The notes beneath the pieces are model-generated. The model did no database searches. It had not been told where the DNA came from and worked only from the letters and a program-made list of their open reading frames with translations. From assembly GCF_036370855.1 (NCBI RefSeq), contig NC_088098.1, forward strand, positions 138,652,721 through 138,716,720: 64,000 nt of DNA. Direction: 5' to 3'. Of the stretch, positions 22,178 through 35,500 are shown piece after piece; position 1 is the stretch's first letter, and each line of letters begins with the position of its first letter. The position numbers and the translations under genes are program-made. Source of the stretch: Dromaius novaehollandiae (taxonomy: Eukaryota > Chordata > Aves > Casuariiformes > Dromaiidae).

Positions 22178-25100
22178 TGTCACAGTGTGCTTTGCATGGT
22201 GTTAAAATCAAATCACCGCCTGGAAGGAGATGGCTGGGCTTTGTTTATAAAATGTTATTTCACTGAAGAGCAACAATGATGGGTTTCTGGACATCCATAA
22301 TTTTTGAAGTTAGAGAAACAGGAATATGTCTTAAGGTCTACAAGGGATGTAAAAGTGCTTTTCACTCCCTTCTCTCAAATGCCTGAGATCCCATAAATAG
22401 GACAAGAAGAATGATATTCTTTAGTCACTATTTATCTTGTAAGGTTTTAAATCTTTCCCTCATCTTAAATGACAGTTATCAAGTTGAACGTTAAGATGAA
22501 ATACATGTTTTTGTTAATTCTAATTAGCGAGTCTCTTTAAACTACTTAAGAAATAAGAATTCAATTTTAAAGGAATATAATCAACTATCTTTAAATGTAT
22601 GTGTATCAACTTTCTGTTGAATTATGATCCTGGGAAGAAGGCTCAAAGTCTGTTCATAAGTGTAATAGGACAGAGCCACTAATATGCAGAATTAATGATA
22701 TTTATAGTGCCTTTATCTTACTAGAGTATGCTAGACTATCAAGTGCTTTGATTGTTTTTCAAAAAGTAAGGCACTAGTCTGTAGGAGAAGTATTTCTAGC
22801 TAGAAAATCAAAAAATTCTGTTCTGCTATTTATTTTTTTAAATTGGAGAGACTGGTATATCTGGTTAACATGAAGCTTATCAAGTGGCATGCTGATTTTA
22901 ATTGGTATAGGTTCTTTGTCAGTGGTGGTCTTATTTAAAACATGTCTTAACATATGATGGAATCAATTAAATATTACTTTGCAAACGGTGTGGTATTTCA
23001 ACAGATGTGTAAACACCATGCTCTTCCTAACAGGAAAAGGTCACAGATAAGTCAGCCTTATAAGTAGGGTTGGTACTGCTGAGGAGGTACCTACTTAGGG
23101 TACTGCTCATGAAGGAAATAGTCTTTTATATTGAAATAATAGAGAGTATTCTAGTTCCTATTTTGGGACTGAAATAATAGAATTTTTGATTGGTAGGAAT
23201 CACAACAAGTGGTTCATTTTTAATACATACGTTTATTTTAATAAAATGAAAACTAACATTCATATCAAAAAAGTTTATAGTATAGTGCTGTCAGTCAGGA
23301 CTCAGTTGCAGTCTCCACTTGACTATATTTATTTCTATGTGTGATTGGGGTTTGTTTTTTCAGTCAATTTGCCTTCCCGTGGTTGGGAGGGCTGTATTTA
23401 TTAGATCTTACTATGCCTAATCTAACAAGAACACCTGCTGGGAAGCTGTAATAGTGTCAACTGTGGCAGTGAGATAAGGACCTGATTTGTGTTTACTTGA
23501 CACTATTTTATTTTTACTGTATTTCTTTAAAAATATTTTGGAAAATTTTGTTTGTTTTTTTTTAAGCTATCCCATCAATTACTGCTGCGTTTTTCTTCCA
23601 TATATAATGCCATATCTAACTCTAGTATATCCCCGTATGGTTCTCTTGATAATCGTTTGTGTAAGACATGATCTGCCAGCTTCCAGACTTCCGACATGTA
23701 CAGTCTTTGTAAATTAATTATGAGACTTCTTTCACTTCATTCTTCTTTGTTGTTTAGATGATTCCCATACTTAGTGGGTTAGACAGATCAACACAGAAAT
23801 ATTCATTCATATTATGAGAGGAATAAACAACATTCATTTAGAAAGTGTCTTGTTCCTATAACTTAATGTACTGAATGAGTGAGAAATGCAAGAGGTGTAT
23901 GACTGTTGTCACATCTATTACATTTTTTTTTTTTTGCAACCAATAAAGAGGCAAATGCAGCTATAATGTAGGATTCCTGACAAAATAGTTTTAAACATTG
24001 TTATATGGGGAATAGAATTTCTTTGCTTAGATGCCCTACCACACCTTAGAAGCTGACAAGTGGTGCCATTCATGTTAGAAGTAGCATTCAACAGGATATT
24101 AAATTATTTTGTCTTTATATATAAAAGCAATATTATATTCTGTCATCCTCTGCTTCTGCTGTTCTAGATAAAAATAGGTAAAATTGATTCAAAAGAAAAA
24201 AGGCCATTTTATACATATACTGAATGACAGAATGAGTCAGTAGAGAAGTGTGTTCTTGGACTAAGTAAACTGAGAATCTGTAGATTGACACGGATTCACA
24301 AGAAGATTTTATCTCTAAGTGCTGGACATTTATATTGTTGCTATTTAATCTGATTTGTGTGGACTATGTGTTTTGAAGTGTTCCTTGCGTTGAGGGACAT
24401 CACTCATCCTGATTTTTTAGTGTAAGCATGATTTCATCTACATTTGATGCTGACATCAGAAAAAAATATGTAGCCGAAAAGATAAAATTTTAAAAAAGAA
24501 CTACTCCCATATAATATTGTGAATATACTTCTTGCATACACGTATGTTCCCATGTAGTTCCGTGCATGAACAATTTGTGTGTGTTCCAAATGAAGGACAA
24601 AATGTTTCCCACATTCGGCTTTGGCAGGCAGAATGGTATGTGTGAAAACTGGACAAGAATAAAGATTCATTATTGGCCTCACATCTGAGGATGTTCTAGA
24701 GTATAGTGTTTTCTTCCAAAGTCCTCCTTAACTTGTGTTTGGTAAATTAGCTTCAGATCTTCCTACCCTGTGCTGTTCTACCATAGGAAAAGGGGCTTTG
24801 GCCACAGTTCACTCCTCTCTGAGGACAAATCACTCCTCTCTGAACAGATCAGCAAATTGAGACATGTACGTGGCGTGTCTAGACCTAAGAGACGATCCAT
24901 GGACATGGGTATGCTGGGGACCTGATCCCCACCCGTTAAGATAAAGAAACAACTTAAACACATTGAATCTTCCTTCCCTTGTGCATAACTATCTTCCCTT
25001 CATGTAGAAGTGGAGGTACAAGGGAGCTGGAGGAACGAGTCTGGTGCAAACCTAAGGTGTGCTGCCATATGGGGTCAAGAAACATCTGGACCCAAGAGCT

Positions 25101-27390
25101 CCTAAATCGGTCAGTGAAGAAGCAAATTTAGCTGAAGATTTAGACAGGTTATGTCTATTGAACCCTTAGTGTTCTTCTATTTATTAGGAAGAAAGTGCTA
25201 TTTAACTGGTTTTATTATGTAGCTCTCACAGGTGCTTTTCATCTTTTCATGCAATCTATTGTTTGGTCCTGTAACACAAGATGCCATGTTAGTATGTGCA
25301 GAGATACAGAAAAAATGCATAGAGCATCTTGCTAGAGAAATTCTGGGTGACCGTGTAATTGATGACCACCTCCTGCTTGAGTTTAGATTCAAAGTTACAA
25401 CTTTATCATCAGAAGTTTCTGAGTTTTGAGTACTTATCTCTGCACGTTTTGTGTTCTTTCAAAGTATCCTGTCATTTGGGATTGCAGTTCTAAACTGCAG
25501 AATGCTCAGACTGAAGGACAATGCTTTTATGTTGTTCTGTTTTAGCCAGCGCATCCAAGTGTAAAGATTCTGGGACTGCTCAAGAAATAACAGTTATTTT
25601 GTTATATTTCTATACATGCCTGAAAAAGTGGAGTTTTTACAGTTGCTTTTGTTTCGTTTTGTTTGGCTTTGTTAATGGTGAGTTGCAAATGAAATAATTA
25701 AATTTCCATCCACTTCAGCAGAATCTATATGAACATTGCCCTCACAATGCCAAGACATTCAAACTGTTAGTTTTAATCTCAAATAGTTTTCAGTCTCCAT
25801 TCAGTTTCTTGCATATCTTGTTTCCAGTCTGGTTCAGATTACTGGCTCCTGCTCCATTAAGATGGTTCAAAATGCTTCATGCTTCCTTGGCTAATTTTTA
25901 GGCATACTGTCCTAGTCCCTGTCCTCAGTTTTCCTGAGGCCCCTAGTTGGCCTTCAGAGCTCAGTCTAACTGCACCTCAGCTACCTTTGTGAAAACACTT
26001 TCTTCCTGATGCTCCAAAAAGGGTTCCACTTCTTTATAACATAACTCCGTGTTGGAAATCGCCTCAAGAGTAAGGAAGAGCCTCTCGGAGAAATGTGGCC
26101 AACTTTAAGTGATTTGGGGGCACCCAGCAAAAAGCTTTCAGAAGGCTTTCTTGTCTGCAGTGAGGAGGTGAACATCCAAACCACCTCATCATGTTGCTGA
26201 AAGATGCCTAGGTGCAGAAGTGTGCTGTGGGTATTCAGACAAGCAAAACTTCCTTTAAACAAGGAAAAGAGAAGAAAAGAGGCTGCTAGGATTGTCACCA
26301 ATGCTGTATAATTTGCCCGGAAAATATAGACGTAGATAATTTCATTAAGAGTAAGTTGGAAGGAACTTATGTTGCTCTTCAGTTGTTTTGTCCACAGATG
26401 CTTTTGGTATTCTGGAAGTCTAATGTTTATTTTTCAGGGGATGTTTCCCAAGTACTAAGTGTGTCATGTGCTATCTATAGCCAACTTATAACCACCTGTG
26501 CTTCTTGTCTGTTCAGCATAAAATTATGTTCGATCATATTTTTATTAGCAGTCTTTTAAATCATTTGTGGGTTTGCAGCTCAGACTAGTTAGCTGAAGTG
26601 ATTTTAATCACTGATTGTAAACATGAACTTAATTAGTAAGCAAGGAACTTGGTTTAAAACTTTTTTTTGGATTGTATTTTATGGTTATTTTCCTTGCAAG
26701 ACTGATATTTGTTGATTGATAGGTACTTCATGTGTTGAGTGTCAATGGCAGTATAATCTTTTCCTTAATTTGGTACTTCTTTTGCTATTCAGACTGACAA
26801 ACTGTATACAGTTTATTTATGTTAGAAGATGATGAATGATACGTTTATTTAGCCTGTGGTCATATTTTACTTGTGATGATGTCTTCTTGGAATTCAGTTC
26901 AAAAAACAGAAAACCAATGTTATAAGATTGTTTAAGTAACACTGCATTACATGTATGAGAAGCACTGAAATGTCTGTGAAACCATGTTTTGTTGCTAAAA
27001 CTAAGGGCATTATCAGACAATCAGTTAAACAACACTATGCATGCATTAAAATTATCATTTTAATTTGGATCAGGTGAGTACTTTTAGTAGCAGCTCTCAT
27101 CATTCCTGCTTACTGAGCTTTGATTCACATCCTGGAGTAATCTTGGAGCATGTGAATTGGGTTTCTTTTAGATGAAATCGAACTGGAAAATGCACTAGCA
27201 TGCGTTCAGACTACATTAGGTATGCTGGATGTTCAAAAAAGCAAGCATGCTTTGCATCTATAGCTAAGGCAGTTATTAACTTGTGAGAAATCCTGAATAT
27301 TATCTGTACATAGCACTACCTAGGTATCTGACTAGACTGTTCATGGTTTCAATTTCTTTCAGATTTTAGAGCTATGAGATACCAGCCTCT

Positions 27391-27475
27391 TCTGCCTAGT
27401 TTTTGTAGACTGGGGAAAAAATAAACCTTTGAAGTTTATTTTTTCCCAGTCAGTTCCTTAGGTTTTAAAGGAACT
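27391..27475. ncRNA. Pre-miRNA-like hairpin with an adjoining second stem-loop
   Basis: GACTGGGGAAAAAATAAAC (27408-27426) pairs with GTTTATTTTTTCCCAGTC (27434-27451), giving 18 base pairs with one bulged G and a 7-base loop. Beyond an internal loop the stem can resume with CCTA (27395-27398) against TAGG (27459-27462), for a fold of about 68 bases. Alternatively the right flank forms its own hairpin, AGTTCCTT (27452-27459) / AAGGAACT (27468-27475). Size and shape resemble a microRNA precursor, though the inner stem is A/T-heavy. I do not recognise the sequence as a known microRNA; a small inverted-repeat transposon remnant is an equal possibility. Confidence 0.35.
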
Positions 27476-28626
27476 AGTTCTTTTCTCAAACTGAAGAAAA
27501 TGCTCTTTATTATGAGCAAAATAGTTTGTGATTGAGCAAATCACTTCAGCTAGTTTATCTCTCTGATACATCCTCCAGGTCCATAAGCAGTTTGTTCTAC
27601 AATTTTAGCCTTAATCAGCAGACATGTACTGTTTGAATTAATTTCAGTTCTTTTAATACATCGTGAAAACTTAGATTACAGTAAATAAGATTTTCACAGA
27701 TAAATAGGTTTATTTAGAAATAAGTAAAATCCATTAAAAAGTTATCTGTCATTCACTTATCCTAAATTGTTCAGAATCCTTGGATGCAAGCCATATCTGG
27801 TCCTCATGATTTCTGCTCTTTCTTGGCCTCAGCTATCAACAGTATATTTCTGAAAAGAGAAAGTACAGTTATTTTGCTACCACCCTTCTACTGGGAAGAT
27901 GGAATGCAAAAGATGCAAAAAAATGTAGCTTTTGTGTATTTTCCTTATCCTCCTCTCCTCCTTTCTTCTATTTTACTTTCTTTTATTCTAGAATGTGTCA
28001 TGACTGCTCCTGTCTCTTCCAGCACGTGGCCATGATGGCTCTAGGCTTATGCTGTGATCTTTGATTAAGTGAACCACTTCTGTGTTCATCTCTGAGTCAG
28101 GCGTGAGGTTAGCGAGGAAGCAGCAGGAACGGGACGGGTTTTGAGGCAGGAAACATTGGTAAGGCATCTGAGACCAGCACTCGCCACTTGTTCCCGGCTG
28201 CGTGAAAAATTGTTCCATGCTTCATCCCCGGCCTCTGCTGTTCGAGCGTGGGTGCTCCTGTAGTACCTTTGTGGTCAGAGTTGTCTCTGTCCCCTCAGTC
28301 CTTCAGAGACAGCTGGAGAGCGCACAGTTTCCTCCTGTGTCTCAAAAATAACATGGAGGAATAACATATTTGGGTTGTTAATTCAGACCTCCATCCATGC
28401 TGGGAGGTAAGAGCTTGGGAAGCTTTAGCTGCTTCCTAAGCTGTGTTTCTGTGGCTGTGGCTCACTGGTCTGCCCTCACTGTTTTTTAGAAATTGGTGCT
28501 GTGGGCTACCTGGAGCTGTAGGGAGAAGTGGGGGACTCAGTGTTTTGGGTTTGTGGCTTAATACTGTGCTTAGCAGAGTGCAAGCCCCATGATAGAGTTA
28601 GCCAAACAGGCAGTATACAGGTAGGA

Positions 28627-28666
28627 GTGTGTGTGTGTGTATATATCTATATGTATGTATATATAG
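28627..28666. repeat. Compound (GT)n/(TA)n microsatellite
   Basis: Seven GT units run into ATATATCTATATGTATGTATATATA-type sequence. Ordinary simple repeat. Confidence 0.9.
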
Positions 28667-31600
28667 TTGTCAGTATGTTCAAAAACTGAAAAATAAGGAA
28701 AAAGTACCCTTGCCACTTTTGCACAGTCTAGGGCGAAGGTAAACACTGGCATCAGAAAATAGTAAAAAAGCTTCTCTTTGTTTTAAGAAAGATCTTTGCA
28801 CAGTTTGTGCTTTTGGCTACTAAGGAAAGAGTACTCATTTTAATATTGCATTCTTCTAAATTATAATTATTCTTGACTTACACAGTCCTCCTGAGTAGGG
28901 TATATTTTAGGCTCTGGGTTTATTTTGTAATGTAGTTTGGTCCCCAGTTTGGCTGCAGCAGCACAATTTCACAGTATGTGGATGGAGTTTTATATCTACT
29001 TTCAACAAAGCTTTTCTTTGGCATAAGGTGTGCTGTCATTTGATAGCACAGTTTTTATTCTTCTCTTACCCTTCTCCTCTATCCCTACTGTGGTTTTGAT
29101 ATCTGTCAAAGTTTCTGTTGCTGTTTGTAACTATATACCTTTTTCACAGCTCTTCAATGAGGTTTAGTTTTTCTTCTGGATTGTCTGTCCACATTATTCT
29201 TTCAGGTCATTAATCTCTACATTCCCTTCCCAGGGAGGTCGTAGAGGATCAGACCTCGGAGGTCTCATGGAATTCTCTTTAACAGAGTCCAAGGTCATGA
29301 GGCTGAATGCATTGTTTGAATATTCATCCAGCAAGACCTTTGGATACACAACAACTGAACTCAGCTGAACACTGCTGCTTACAGCAGTCTTGGTTGGTCT
29401 TTGTTTATTTAACCCAGGCTGTATTTTAAATAAGTTTTGGTTACAGGCATGTTTTGAGTCCTATACAGATTGCAGCAGCACTGACCTTCTTATATTATCT
29501 CTGAGCATCCATATTGCTGCTGAGCAAAATGGGAGGTTTGATTCTTTTCACATAGTTATATAATTAATGAATTATTCTAATGGCTTTTAGTTCTCATTAT
29601 TTGGAGAAATTCTGAGTAAAGATAAACAAGGTCAACATTTCAAAAACAAACAAACAAAAAGAAAACCCAACTGAGACTACATTTTTTACCCTAAAGAGTA
29701 GGATACATGCATTACCACTTCTGGTAGAATTTAACTTTAGATTAAAATGTCTCTGCTTCTTTTGATTTGAAAAGGGTTCTCTTGCAAATATACAGGGGTG
29801 TAAACTGATTTTCAGATTCTGCAAGTAGGCAACTCCAATTCTTGCCAGTGCATGAACTTTACCAAGCTGCAAACAACTGATTCTGATAATGCTGTGGACC
29901 GTTTCCCTGTCACTATTTAGATCTTGGTGACAGAAAGGAAAATGGTAAAAATCACCTGTGTTTTCACTTAATTTCTTCTGAGAAGACACAAACAGTTATA
30001 AAAGGTAGTTCAGGAATATTTGTGGGGGAGGAGAAATAGAAACAATAAAAGACTGGAGTAGAGAGGTGGAGACACTGGTGTGAAAGGTAAGGCCATCTAC
30101 CAGGAGGTGGGGAGGTGGATTGTAGATGTTTCCAGGAAAATTTATTTCAAGATGTTTTGAGAGCTGTCTTTCTACCTCTCCTATGTATCAAAAGGTTGGT
30201 TGTTTAGAAAATATACATGCACAGAAGAAATCTGCAAGATCTTTAGATTTTTGGTGTTTGGCACTGCAGTGTCTCAGGGGCTTTCTAAAAGTGCTCAGAG
30301 CAGGCTTGGTGCTTGTCTGTAGGCCTTTGGGGTGCAGGGGTTTGGGTGTGAACTTGGGTTGCTTTAGCGTGTCAGACAAATAAAGAGGTTTTTGTGGCTG
30401 ACTTGTGATCTGTTCGCGTCCTATCTTCCGCTAGCCTGGCCAAAGAAGCCACTGTCCCAGCTGCTCCTCAGCTGGGCCTGCTGGAGCAGCGCTGCTCTGA
30501 GCTGCCAGCAGAGCCACTTATGGGAACATTTTGTAACTCATCTAAGTCTGTCAGCCAGGTTAGCTTTATATACTGGCTCTCTCTTAATCCAGTTCATTCC
30601 TCTCAAAAGGGATGTGGGACTATTCATGGCAACACCCAAGCCAGCGGTTCAGAGGAGGTGCTAATCTCCAGTGAAGGGGAGATGACAAACAGCCTGGGGC
30701 AGACCAGGGCAGTAACCTTTGCAATCAGCACAGCTGGCATTGCAGAATGACACATGGCCAAATATGTAAGCATCTGAAAGGCATTTAATACCCACTGTGC
30801 TTTTATTTCTAAATTTTTATGTGCACCAAATATATTACCCTTAAGCTATGCAGTGAAAAGCTCTTGTGTTAATAGAGATGAAGCTCATGCACTTGCAGTT
30901 CTGCTTCGCAGTATCCGTAAATTCTGCATGGAATATAAAATCACTTCGCAGTGTTTGGTTCCACTCTGTAGTAATAGTTGGAATATAACTCTAGGCTCCA
31001 TTGCAGACATTTGAAAAATTTGAAGGTTTATCACAAAAAAAAGCAGTATTTGAACTTACTTCACTAATAGTTAGTACACGTTACTCAAAAAGTTCTGCAC
31101 TAGATCAAACCATGTGCCATCCAGTCAGTCACTCTGACTCTGGATGTGGGTGATACCAAATGCTGAAGAAGAGGATGAAAAACTCATGATGCAATGTGTG
31201 CATCTGTGAGCATGAATACGATTACAGGAGGAATTAATACTCAGTAACTTCAAAGAGAATTCTCTAGCAAGCAGAAAATCACCATTTAGCCCATGTCTAA
31301 AGTCTTTTGTCCCAAGACAAATGTACATGTTGCATTACAGGTCATAGTTTGTCTTCTTCAGAGTACACAGTATAAATGATGCAACCACAATTTTAGATAC
31401 TCAGCTAGCCGTGACACGGAGTCCTGAGAAACACTCATTATTCTTTGGCTTGACTCTTCTTTTTAGCTTTTATTTATTCAAACAGATTACATTCCCATTT
31501 GGTTGGGATTAACTGTGGTTTGAAAGTATTGCTGTGGTTTGTCCCGTGAAAATGAGCATAGTATTTATCTGGGAGATGGCTGTTTCATGACCCGAAACAT

Positions 31601-32502
31601 ACTGGATAGAATATACAAGAGTGTCAGCATTTGTATCCAATGAGATTTCCTGTCATATAAAGACCTGAGGCACATTTGGGGACTTCTCATGAATTTACGG
31701 CTCCTTTTCCACAGGGAGGATACAGAATTTGGGGTTTTACTCAAAGCTTTTCTGTGAAACAGATGTGTTTTTTTTCTCCTTTGCTGTTGAGCTTCTGATT
31801 AGTTTTAATGAATGGATCCTGAACAGGCTAAAACAGTGGTGCCCAACATTTTGCTGTGAAGGGGCATGCAAGAGCATCCTGTTAAGTGACTTGCAGTGCA
31901 TGTGTTTGTGTCCCTGATGTGTTTCCATCCTGTGCCACCACTTGTCATGTGGCCCAATGAAATGCACGCAGAGTTGTTTTATCAAAAGTCAGCAATGTGA
32001 CTTTGCCTTCAAACAACTTGACTTTGTGTTTTTAGGAGTAAAAATACCCAAATATGTGTGATAGATGTGATTTATATTTAATGCTTATATGTGCCATTTA
32101 ATATGGTGAATCAGAATTTCTTAAAGAGACAGGATCGTGAAGTTTAGGTTTCAAATTCATTTATTAAAATGTAACAGGATAATTAAACCACTGTGAATAG
32201 TTATGTTGTTATGAACATGAAGTATTTTTCCTAATTTCATTTAACAGTTTTATTTTGGATACAAGTTGTTCTGTTAGTGTTGGAAAACCATACACAATAA
32301 CATAGCTCTGATATTTAAGAACCGAAAATTTAATTGACTAGCCTTGTCTTTGTGCAAGTAGGATTCAATGTAAACAAGAACACACAAACCATAAATGGTG
32401 AAAAGCTAACTTATGAATTTGAAGCTCTCGGGCTAAACTACTGAAAATTCCTGTTGGGAAATTACCTCAGTGTGAACGTATACAATTATTTTAGTATGAA
32501 AC

Positions 32503-32531
32503 ACTTTTTTTTCCCTCTATTGCAGGTAGAT
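32503..32531 (+). other. Candidate recursive splice site or exon acceptor (GCAG|GTAGAT)
   Basis: The tract CTTTTTTTTCCCTCTATTGCAG ends at 32525 and is one of the best 3' splice sites by eye in the intron. It is followed directly by GTAGAT, a usable donor start. No open frame of note follows, so a zero-length recursive site or a cryptic non-coding exon is likelier than a coding exon. Confidence 0.35.
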
Positions 32532-35500
32532 TAATTGTTAAAACACAGTGTGCTACCACTCTGCAATATGTATATATTTCTCAGCACAAAATAAATTGCT
32601 TCTTAGCTCAAATTACAGTGAAATAAAAATTTGCTTATATCCAGATGGATATAGTTAAAAAATAAGGTGCAAACCAAACTAACCTCAGTAACAAACCCTT
32701 CCTTGCTCTTCTGTGAATTACCGTTCCACCTCCTAAAGGGTGACTTGAGCACTTCTCAGTCCCTCCTTTCTCTGAAAAAGAGTATCTGTGCTTGCGGTAC
32801 TTCCCTCCTGGACCAGACTGCACATGGCACAGATTGATTCCAGTAGGCTGGGGGTGTAGTATATTTTTCACATCAGCTAAAGTAGTTTTTGGGTCTACTC
32901 TAACAGAGAACATCATAGAACTTTTACCTTGAAAGAAGACAACTATCTGTAAAGAGATCCATGCCTGGAAAAAAGGTTTCTAACCCAGTAGCCTGGGGAA
33001 GAATAGGAGGTCTTACTGCTGGTTCTGTTTCTTGGATATTAAGAAGCAGCCACGAATACACGAAGACTGCAAGTTGTAAGGCTAGATGTCAAGTACAGTC
33101 CCATGAACTCAGATAATTTCAGTTCTTTTTTCTGCCTCTATTTCCTTAACCTACATTTTAAAGTTATAACTTAGACTGTATTTGGTGGTTCCCAAATATC
33201 TAAAGCTGTAAATGGAAAGTGTCTGTTGCTGTTTGTGTGCTTTATCATCTGCATCAGTAAAAGACATCCTTGTAGTAATAGGTGATTTTTTTAGATGTCC
33301 TGATTCTATCAGCATCTCTCACCTAGGAGTCACAGACCCTGAAAACCCCTCTGGCTGGTTTTAAATACAATGACTGGTACAGAATGCAGCAGCAGGAACA
33401 TGAAAATGCTGGTCTGACATCTGTTCTTTGTATCAGCGTGTGCTTCTGCTTTTCTGTAAGTCGTCAGAATATCCTTTGCTATCTTCAGGATCTTTCTTGT
33501 GGCTGCGATTGCTCTCACTAGCTGTATTGCAGTCAGGTCAAGGAACTGCTGATCTGTAGATGAAAGCCACTTTGCCTGGTACTTTGGGCCTGACATAAAG
33601 CTGTCAGTCGTCAGTGAGAGACTCTTTTAACTTCAGTGAGGTTTATGTCAAGCCCTTTCTCAGAAACTGGACCTATACCAAAGAATTCATTCCCACAAGA
33701 AATAAGCATAATCTCAAAATTGTCAGTGTTTGAAACTAACTCTAGCTCCCATGATGTAGTTTATCTCATCTGTGGTAAACACTGAGAACCAAAGTCTGCT
33801 ACTTTTCAAGCTGAACCTACAGAGGAGAATTGGTTCTTTTTTCTATTTTGAGGCTTTCTATTTTGACACTGCATTGGAAAGAGCTGGCTAAGTGCTTAAC
33901 AAAGACCTTCTGATTTCTAAATACAGTTCACTGTCAAGATGTAGGGGCTGGAGGCTGGCTTCTCATTTTGATTTTTCCAAGACCTTTCCAATCCCTTTGA
34001 GCCAGTTATCCTTATGTTTTCTTGCCTAAGCCATGTCCTCGTTTTACTCCACAGCTGAAATGAGTACTCAGAGAGCAGGAAGCAGTTTTCTCAAATCTGT
34101 ATTCGTAGTATTTGCTTGATAAGGATGGACTTCTGAACTTTCCTATTTATCTCTATATACATTTTTTAGAAACTGAAATTAGTCCAGTTCTGTTACTCTT
34201 TAACAACATTCAGATATGTGTGATCGAGGTGGTAAAACTGTTTTTTGTACAGAATATAGCACTGAAAGAAATGCGATTGTTTGATCATTCTGTTTGAGAT
34301 TCTAAAAGAGGGGAACTGTAGGACTTTAAATATATATAGATGAATAAAGTAAGTCAGTAGCTTTTCAGATTTGTGAATTTCTGTATAAAGATGTTTAAGG
34401 ACTCCTATAGGCATTAGGATTTCTCAGCTGGATCCAGGGATATCATGCAGAGCTTTAAAAAGCATTTTACGATTAAGTCTTCTGTGTGGTGATTTAGCCT
34501 TCAGGACTGCTTGATGTTTTCCAACACTTTATGTTTTAACCTAGACTAATGATTTTTAAAATAGATTCTGAAGGTATGTTAGTCTTTCAAGAGTCAACAG
34601 TGTTAGGGGTTGCTGAATCTAATAGTCAAATAGAAGTGAGGCTGCTGCAGCTCTGTGTCCCTAACTCCAGCCAGTGGTGAGGCTGAGCATGTATTCCCAA
34701 TAGGCATGCATGCACACGTACACACAGTGTATATGTATGTGTCCATACAGACAGAAAAACACACAGTACTTGAGCATGAATGGCATGGATGACCTGATCC
34801 TGCTCTTCTGTTTCTGCTGCTCAGGATGAAAATCCGTTAGTGTAATATATACATATATACGCACATGGTATGGATCCCTCTAATAACTGGCCTTAGACAC
34901 TGGATCTATCTAGTTGCTGCCACCTGGAGCCACAAGCACCCGAGGCTGCAGCCTCACTTGGGCTGCTGGCACCATGGACACACAGGCCCCCACTGCCCTG
35001 GTCTGGCTCTAGTGGCTAGTGCTGACTGCACCACACGCACACACATCCGTGTGCACACAGAATAGAGAGCCCCTTCTGCCCCCTTTTCCCTCTCTTTTCC
35101 TGCACATATTCTTGCCTATTCTGCCAAAAGGCAGGCTGTTGTGTCTATGGCGATCAGCCCTTAATTGCCTACTCTAATGAAGAGGCTCTAGGCTTGGGCT
35201 TGGTATCTTGAAATGAGTGTTTCACCTGTATTTCGCTCCAAACTGTAGGATAGACACCAAACCACTTGCACATGGGTGAACTGTATCTGGTATTTAGGTA
35301 TACAGAGTATAACTAATTTCCATAAGGACTTTGTTAAATATTTGTTACAGTTGTGTTTATCTTTTTCTTGGAAAGCTGAGTGTAAATAAGGTCTCTGTTG
35401 ACCCTCAAGTTCTGGGATTTCATCCCACTACCTTCATGCTCCTCAGAGAGGCTGAAGCTGCTTAGGAAGATAGCTTTTTAAAAACTGACCTGTTGTGTTA

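Larger units (their letters stand above)
22178..32500. other. Intronic DNA, no confirmed gene
   Basis: This is AT-rich intron. It includes a T13 run (23923-23935), a 21-bp two-copy repeat of TCACTCCTCTCTGA (24809 and 24830), a strong donor-like CAG|GTGAGT at 27071-27079, the double hairpin at 27391-27475, and a GT/TA microsatellite. A 15-bp perfect-arm palindrome AGACCTC-G-GAGGTCT lies at 29251-29265. I see no exon or identifiable transposon. Confidence 0.65.

Noticed and set aside
26340..26370. AGTTGGAAGGAACTT as an antisense CR1 end
   Set aside because: Only about ten bases resemble CR1 and neither neighbour nor terminal repeat fits.
29200..29215. TTATTCTTTCAG|GTCATT as a further recursive splice site
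   Set aside because: The acceptor is good but GTCATT is a poor donor.
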